The translations under genes and the position numbers were made by a program. A stretch of DNA of 60,000 bases from Tubiluchus corallicola (Eukaryota > Priapulida > Priapulimorpha > Priapulimorphida > Tubiluchidae): the NCBI GenBank assembly GCA_030141605.1, contig JAQGDQ010000035.1:64001-124000 (forward strand). Reading direction: 5' to 3'. This document shows positions 52,901 through 60,000 of the stretch, piece by piece. The notes under the pieces are model-generated. The model searched no databases. It was given only the letters and a program-made list of their open reading frames with translations, and was not told the origin of the DNA. Each line of letters begins with the position of its first letter. The stretch's first letter is position 1.

Positions 52901-55900
52901 TCTGTTCCGGCTTAGTTCCGTTCCAAAATTCAGTTAGCATTCCTCTCACCCTCCGTTTTCGGTTACCTAGATGCCCATAAGAACCCTAAGTCTAATATAA
53001 GTTTAATGTTGAGTGAACTTCAAAGTTAAAGTGTTTAACCTAGTTTAAAACATATTTAGGCCTTTAGTAGCTGGTGACTAATTGTTATTGGTAATGGTGT
53101 TTATACTGCCGAATGCATCTTTACTGCTAACCTATTTGCATAAACAGGCCAAAGTTCTTTAGTTTCCTTTTTTTTATTAAACTAGAAGTTATAATGTATA
53201 TAAGTATCTATGGTTTCCAAGACTAAGGTTGTAATGGCTTTACACCTTTTTTATGATTCGTACAGCAAAATATGACGTCTGGAATTGTTGTCTTCCCTTT
53301 TTGAATCAGGACCACCGAAAGTAGTGGGAAGAGAAAAAATTCCATTTTTGCATTCTTACCTGCTTTTTTGCAGTACTTATATTCTACTCGTTGACTTTGA
53401 ATATGGGGTCGAAGGAGTAGGAGTTAGCTAGGAATTATAATGGTCGGAATTATAGGCCTTTTAGATTTTGTGGATGGCCCACGATTTCCTGCTGTCAGTA
53501 TTTTTTAGAACTCATTCACCCGTAGCATTTTATGACAGCTTCAGGGAGGATTCTGTTGCTCTTTTGAAAGACAAAAAGTAGATTATGTCATAATGTGAAT
53601 TACTTTTTAAAAATATTGTTATTAGGGTAAATGCCAGTGTGTAATTCAGAGTTCTGTTGCAGTGATTCATTCACTAGAAGTATAGGACCCATTAGCAATT
53701 TTGGTTCTTTTCTGTCCCATAGCTACATATTAGCTAAATTTACTACTATGTAAGTAATTATCTGTTATCTTATTGCTATTATTCAAGAATAGTAAACAAA
53801 TACTACGTGAGGTGTTTGCACATTATTGATTATAATTCAGTTTGTGAACAAAATGTTTTCATGGACTGTCTACTTATACATGTAATAATTATTCATTACC
53901 ATTAACATTGTTTTCAGGTATCCATCTTTCTGAAGGATAAAGTACAAAACATAAATGGACGATTTGCTATTCCAACTAGTGGCGCCGTCCCTAATGGAAC
54001 AGAAGTACCAGGCACTATTAGGTTAGTATTGTATTACTGATATACATGTGCAGGCAATGTGTAAAATTTGGACATTGTACAAAGTCTTGATACAGCAAAA
54101 TGATATTTGTGTTACACACCAATCAAAGTTAATTACGCATCTAAAATTGACGAGAATTTATGGCTTCGTTCCAGTGGTAAAACTTATCAAGAATCACTGT
54201 TTGGTAACAGTGTATGTCAGTACAGTGAGGCTGATTGCCAAGTAATGCAGTGTATGTTAATAATATTGGCTGTGGTTACAAGAACAAACACTTTGCGCTG
54301 TTACATTATTGGGCATGTAATACTACATGTTACAGCCATAATGCATGTAGTATTTTAAACAAAGCATTTTAGTGGTGCTGATTCGATGTAAGTAAGTAAA
54401 AATTCTATTTTGAACTAACAGTTCTAGAACACACATAATATATAATTGGCACTCCATAAAATGCTTAGGCATTCTATAGAATATCCAGTTTTACACTTTG
54501 CATCTTATAATATAGTTCAGCCGCTGTTAAATATACCAATAATATTTGATAAATTACCAACAATGAGTTATTGTGTAATAGGACCAGATGAATTCAAAAT
54601 TTTGGATTAAATGTTGGATTTCTTACTAAGGTATTAACACCTAGCTTGGTTGCCAAACTGTTGATGTAAAAATCACACATGTTGTAACTGTAATTCATCT
54701 TGCCAGTAACTGTTTGTTTAGCTACATATATACTACTGAATTTTCTTTTCATTTTTCTTTTACTTAATTTTTCCTTTTAGACTATTCAATGGAGAAGGTG
54801 AACTCATTAAGACCACACATTTTTCTCCAGGCGGTAATTATTACTGCAGTGTAAAAGAAGGCTCTACAGAAAATTTGGGAGATCGCATTACAAACTTGGG
54901 AAAAAACATGTTAGTTACGTCTTATGTACATATGCTCTCAGCGCTGCATACTTTACAGTCTTTTAACAGCAAAGAAGTGCTTGAAAAATTATCAAAAATT
55001 TATAAAAACAACACAGGTTTCAGTTTCTTGTAATCGAAAAACAATGTGCAACTTAGGACAAATTATTTTGTTAAGATTATGACTTATACCAATGCTAGCT
55101 TTTACCACAGCTACAACTTTAACAAACGCTTTGATTGTGAATTTTTGTTTGAGAATAGGTAAATGTTATTATACTGTACTTACTATACAATGGACAGCTT
55201 TGTACTAAATTAATAACTAGTGTTCACATAGGTAGTAAAAGTCAGATTCAGGTATCCTTTCCCTTATACCCGTCGGGTACCCCGTTGTTAAGATTCAACA
55301 GCAGCAAAGAAATTGAAATCATTTTTGTCATAAATAAGGACAATCACTGGTGCATTTTAACTATTAGCATTGTTATGTTAGCAACAACCATTTAGTTATT
55401 ACATGCTAATGGCCTGAACACACAAGCAGTGAATCACCAAAGTTTGTATTTTGCCACACAAGGCATGTGACTGAATTTTTATCTGCGGGTCTTGTTAATT
55501 ACTTAACTTGCATGCTTTATCAATGAGTCAGCTACGTCAGCTGAATCCAGTCAGCCTAGGTACTGCACTGAGCATTATTAATGCAGCATAGATATTAGGG
55601 GAATAAAACAATCTATATTAACTCTTTTGTGTGTTGTTAAATTTAACAGTTCATTTATTCATATTCGTATAATTAACATCTTAAACAAATCTTTATTTTT
55701 TTGTAAGTCACCTCTGTGACAAAATTTATTTGATCTGCTATCTCACCCTGCTGGTCTGGCACACTGCCAACACAACAGTTAATAGTCTGTTAGTACCTAC
55801 TGCAGAAGTGCACAGCAGCAGATGACATTTAAATTTTTAGTGCTCTGACTAATGGATTACAGTCGTAGTACAAATAATGTCTGCATTTTTATTGTCGGAA

Positions 55901-58476
55901 CCGAGTAGAAATATCAGGTTCGGATAATAAACAATGCAGGTAGTTACTCTGGTACCTGGTACTCGATGGAAACACTAGTAATGATGTAATTTCTCTAATT
56001 TATAAAGAAGAAATTTTATTAAAATAATAAAAAAATATGATTAAGGAGTTTTTACCCTTACTACCCTTTTATTATTTTAATAGTCTGCTTTTCTAAGCTC
56101 AAATATTTCACATTTAATTAGCCGACTGAAACTATCCACAAATGTTCAAAATCACCATGTTTAGTAAATATTTATTGCTACTTTTGATAAATTTGTTTGC
56201 TACTTGGTACAATACTGTTTTAAAATTTCAGGTACATTTTATCTAAACCAATCGATACTACAACAATCAATGAAGGCTTGTCTGAACAAGGTTCTGAATT
56301 TGGTCTTTCTAAGGTAATAATAAAAATAATAAATTCGAAATTTATATATAATTTACCTAATAATACATATATTTTAAAAACAAAGAATTTATTTGTTTTG
56401 TTTTTAAAATATATATTTTTATATATTATAATATAAAAAAATATATTTTAAAAGAATTTATGTGTTTTTGTTGCTCAGTCTGAATTATTTTGGTGGTCAT
56501 TGAGACACAATATAAATCTTGTCCCAAAATACTTTGATGAACATTTCTCTTAAGCAGTTGCTGGTGGTTGAAACTACAATAATACATGTGAGCCTTGATT
56601 CATAAGCATTAGCTAGTCTTGGTGGTATCTTTATTACGTAAATCATTTGCAACCTGAGATATTTTATTTAATTGCATCCTCAGAAAAACAGTGCATCTAT
56701 CTATTATTGCTGTTGCAATTGTTACCTAATTTAAGGTGATCTTGTAAGAATTAATGCAGTTTCCATTAATGATTTTCTTGATCTTAAGAACCATTTGTTA
56801 TGGTCATGTCTTATCTATCTACTTTACAGGACAATTCACAGTCGAATGTTTTGGCCAAAGCTGAGTTAAACCTTCTTGCACAGCTGGTGGGTAGCCTGGC
56901 AGGTGAGAAAAAAGTGCCAGAATTCCGCCTGAATTTGTTCAATACCGATGAAGAAGAAGAAGAAGCTGCATCATTAGCTCCTCCTAGTGAGCCTAGATCA
57001 GAAGTGATTACGATCGATGCATCAAAGGTATACTTTTTATCTAAAACAGTTTTTATCTTTCGTGACTAAAATGCTATATGTTCCAAACTAGTTTTTATGT
57101 TTATTTCTTTATACGAATCATCCCAAACAAGGTGCCCATAGCTACTGAAAACAAAGGAAGTTAAAGTTATGAAGTGAAAAATTTGAACCCTGCAGGTCCA
57201 GAGACAGCTAATTCTTATAACCAGTTTGTTAGTGACAGGTTTTATGTGTTCTTCTTAAAACAAATAAGCTTGTAGTTAACAGGTATTCTTAAAATTGTCT
57301 GCTAGAAAATTCCTCAGATAAAAAACTGGATTTATAAATTATTAACCTGCATCTAGGAATGTCAATAGAAGCGAGTATTTGAGCAAAATGCCTGCATTTA
57401 GGAGGCAGTAAACAGATACAGGAAGTCGTCGACTTATGACCTAGAATATACGGGTCCCAGAATATACCTGTCCGTCAGTTCTGATTTTGGTAAAAAGTCG
57501 AGCACTACCTGTATCTGAAAAACACTTTCTGTAAAGATGGATGTAAAATAAGCTTACCAACATGGTTTCAATGAGCAAGGGGTTGACTCAAAATCAGACC
57601 CAACTATGTTGACAATAGGATTTTACAATCTGCTGTTAAGGTAATAAGCTGAGAAAGAAACCCTAATGTGGCTGCAATACTCAGTGCAAGGTTGTACAGC
57701 CAATTTCAAGCATATATAGCATCAGGAGTTTGAGTATGGTACACCGACACATTCTCCCTTTTTATATTTTCTTCATTTTTTATTTCCCTTTCATCTGAAG
57801 TGCAAATCATGAATATAAGCCATGAGCAGGGCTGGATTACCCTATAGGCTGGTATATATCAACCTAGTGCCCTCAAGCTTGGGGCTCATTCTTTGCATTG
57901 CTGAATAATTCATAATTTAAAATGAAATTTTAACTTTAAAAAGAGGGCTAGGAAGTCTGGAAATCCAATGTAAAGTGGCTCTTCATTTGTGATAAAGGAT
58001 TGCTGTTTGAGGCCTTTTATTTGAGACAAATGGCCCCTGTTTGAGGCCCTTTCTTTGATATAAAAGCCCTTCTTTGAAGCCCTTTATTTGAAATATGTGG
58101 CCTCCAGCTATGCAAATGTTGCTGAAATATATCACAAGTAAAAAATATTCGAGACGAGTGCAAGCAAATTAGAGGGTGGCTTCGTCTGAGGGCCCCATAA
58201 TTTAATTAGCCTACTGGCTCCAAAATGTCATAATCCAGCCCTGGCCATAAGACTAAGCAAATGAATATACCAGTAATCAGAAAGAAATAAAACATTAATA
58301 TATATGGTAAGCAACAAATTTTAAGACATTTTATAAATCTTATTTATATACAGACAAACTATGGGAGCACATTAGAGAAGCTGGTTGGTGACATGTCGGT
58401 TGATGACGGTAAAGAACACACAGTAACCAACGAGGGGGAGGATCTTTTGACGCTTATGGATTCGGCTGATAAGTAA
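49989..58476 (+). CDS. OSCP1: Organic solute carrier partner 1 (OSCP1/NOR1)
   Basis: OSCP1 (also NOR1) was named as a helper of organic solute transport and is also linked to testis and ciliated cells. Its molecular activity is not settled. Nine exons: 49989-50100, 51006-51160, 51805-51972, 52220-52300, 53918-54021, 54781-54909, 56232-56313, 56830-57027 and 58354-58476. They total 1152 nt, giving 383 residues, close to the usual 380-390. All junctions are GT-AG and in phase. Family blocks are MSLRTLPILFINLGGEM, RLRAQNIP, FMDELFKPQELYSKKAMRTV, LAHASIMRLNSASMDKLYDL, MTMAFKYQV, SIFLKDKVQN-NGRF, FRLNLFNTDEEEEEAA and the C-terminal GEDLLTLMD. No signal peptide or membrane span is seen. Exons match the family along their whole length, so the gene appears intact. 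Confidence 0.95.
50539..50672 (-). other. Candidate antisense exon in OSCP1 intron 1
   Basis: An open minus-strand stretch, richer in CpG than its surroundings, reads TRAKDAKHGDPYGNAQFAYG followed by NEFEIKVMSYKKK. It ends exactly at a strong donor (AAG-GTAAGT). An in-frame ATG gives only MSYKKK before the donor. No partner exon was found and I do not recognise the protein. It could be the 5' exon of a divergent transcript, or chance. Confidence 0.25.
57417..57513. mobile_element. Small hairpin MITE
   Basis: TACAGGAAGTCGTCGACTTA on the left and, inverted, TACAGGTAGTGCTCGACTT on the right close a 97-bp hairpin in OSCP1 intron 8. Confidence 0.7.
57828..58243. mobile_element. hAT-like non-autonomous element
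   Basis: Ends CAGGGCTGGATTA and TAATCCAGCCCTG are perfect 13-bp TIRs. The 8-bp flanks GCCATGAG and GCCATAAG differ at one base, as expected for an old 8-bp hAT target duplication. The interior is about 390 bp with several GAGGCCCTTT-type repeats and no ORF. It lies in OSCP1 intron 8. Confidence 0.85.
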
Positions 58477-60000
58477 TCGGACGAAGATGTGGGTGATTAC
58501 CCCTCAGTCTGTCAGTGTACTCACATTTACAGCTTTTTTTGGCTGTTTCTAGTCATTAGAAGAACTTCTCATTCAGTTTAAAGTTATTTGCTTTGTCTTC
58601 GTAACTTTATTAACTACTTATGTTGTAGTCATCTGTACTATTTTTTCAAGTACATTAAAAAAACTGAAGCGCATTTCAACATAAAGTAATTAAGTAATTA
58701 TCTTAAGGGGAATAAGACTTAATTGTAAACTATAGCTAAAAGTAATCTAATGTATAAAATATTGAAAGTAAAATAGAACACAACTATTCTTTTTCTAAGT
58801 GAATTATGGGAAAGAATTATTGCCACGAAAGTGTAATTTTGGTCTTTAGTTTTAATTTTTTAATGATGGACGCATCTTGGAAAATCGTTACACAAAAAAC
58901 AGTCACTGTAGCTCGCAGTTCAGTTCTGATGTGACACACATTGTGGTGTGTGGAATGAAATCGCATAACGACATAACTGTGAGCTTGGAATTTAAGTTTT
59001 TAAAGATAAATTAACCATAACGATTAAAAGTAATTTTTGTGTATCACTCTCAAAGTTGTACATGACCCGTCACACTGTATTTGAATTTTTCTTTCTCAGA
59101 CACATGCATCATGCTCATGGAATGTGTCGCTGCCCATTTGTAAAATTTTGTTTGGTTCTGACTTCATCACTAAGGGTGAGAAACCAAACCGAATTTCGAG
59201 GTCTTGAAACGGAATCGAATTCGAAATCAGTTTTAAAGATTTTCAAATCATTATTTTTCAGATCGTCTCACAAAGATCATGCTTATTACTTGATTTTATT
59301 TTAAAGTAAAAAACTAATGACTACTTTGAAAATATTACACAATAATCACACCTAAATTATGTTGATTGCATGCTGTTTCAAACGTTTTAATGACAAAGAA
59401 TGTGTGTACTTTAAGTGTTGAATTATTCTAATTTAGGTTTATCGCTTGCTGTACTTGTCAGCTGTTAAGTTTTTAGGCTGTCATTTAGTATTCAAAAACA
59501 CTTTGGCATTTTTATTGGTCTGATTATAATATATGCTTTTTACTCTACTTCAAAATAGAACAGGATATGAAAAATAATCCTGTTTTCCTTTAAAACCTGT
59601 AGTGCTTGGCATTGTTGTTTAGTTTAACAAACTTGTCTTAGTAAGATAGTATTCTAAGATTTATATACATTCCCACAAATTAGCCAAAAAAGGCTATTAT
59701 GACTATTACCACTATTGATATTTAACACCTTCAAATGGTTTAGTATTCAATGTTATGCTATGTGTAAGTCGTGCTATTTATTTACCGTATTTTCCCGTGT
59801 ATAAGAGACCCTTTTTTGCTCAGAATTTTCACTTTAAAAATAGGGGGTCTCTTATACATGGGAGTAAGTCTTTTCAATAAGATGCATAAATTGTGACACT
59901 AATGATTTTAAAGAAATAAGTGCTCTACAACTGTTTTATTTCGAATAATTATAGTTTCCTTTCAATAAATCTTCTCCATGGCTAAATTCTAATGATAAAA
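58477..60000. other. OSCP1 3' UTR and downstream DNA
   Basis: Follows the OSCP1 stop codon. ATTAAA at about 58656 is a possible poly(A) signal. Apart from the hairpin repeat at 59784-59867, I see no gene or RNA here. Confidence 0.55.
59784..59867. repeat. Hairpin repeat with ACCGTATTTTCCC terminus
   Basis: ACCGTATTTTCCCGTGTATA continues into AGAGACCC and is answered, inverted, by GGGTCTCTTATACATGGGAG. The arms are about 25 bp with a loop of about 25 bp. The terminus resembles that of the MITE at 17146, so the two may be related. Confidence 0.65.

Noticed and set aside
52359-52975. GAAACCGG / GGTTTCGG words in OSCP1 intron 4 as possible transposon ends
   Set aside because: The two ends do not pair as inverted repeats and no target duplication was seen.

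Overview
The window is nuclear DNA of an animal. It is AT-rich, its genes are split by canonical GT-AG introns, the standard genetic code applies, and introns and gaps are full of decayed transposons. The protein set (SMG1, CHMP6, an SDR16C-type dehydrogenase, OSCP1) and the gene architecture fit an intron-rich invertebrate. I cannot place the phylum from the sequence alone. There is no sign of a bacterial, viral or organellar origin.

Layout. (1) About 1-28878, plus strand: the C-terminal third of SMG1, the PI3K-like kinase of nonsense-mediated mRNA decay. I resolve 23 exons, running from the end of the kinase region through the long C-terminal insertion to the FATC tail and stop codon. (2) 28879-33837: a gene-poor gap with a TIR transposon at 30454-30935. 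(3) 33838-39610, minus strand: a complete seven-exon CHMP6 (ESCRT-III) gene, convergent with SMG1. (4) 39611-42694: a LINE scrap and a 0.7 kb TIR element (A). (5) 42696-43643, minus strand: an SDR16C-like short-chain dehydrogenase whose coding region is one exon. (6) 43644-49988: a MITE, a second and longer inverted copy of element A (element B), one possible THAP-type first exon, and a LINE relic. (7) 49989-58476, plus strand: a complete nine-exon OSCP1 gene. (8) 58477-60000: the OSCP1 3' side and a hairpin repeat.

The four genes act in unrelated pathways: mRNA surveillance, membrane scission, retinoid/steroid-type redox, and solute-transport or cilium-associated biology. Nothing suggests a co-regulated cluster.

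I found no convincing new multi-gene system. The points most worth a second look are: a one-base phase break between the first two visible SMG1 exons that removal of one G repairs exactly; an expanded, duplicated Vps4-binding (MIM2-like) stretch in CHMP6; the dehydrogenase gene boxed in by two opposite copies of one TIR element; an SMG1 intron that is almost entirely one transposon; and several inverted-repeat families and tRNA-like SINE heads. Exon boundaries were read by hand from splice signals, reading phase and remembered family sequence. No search was run.
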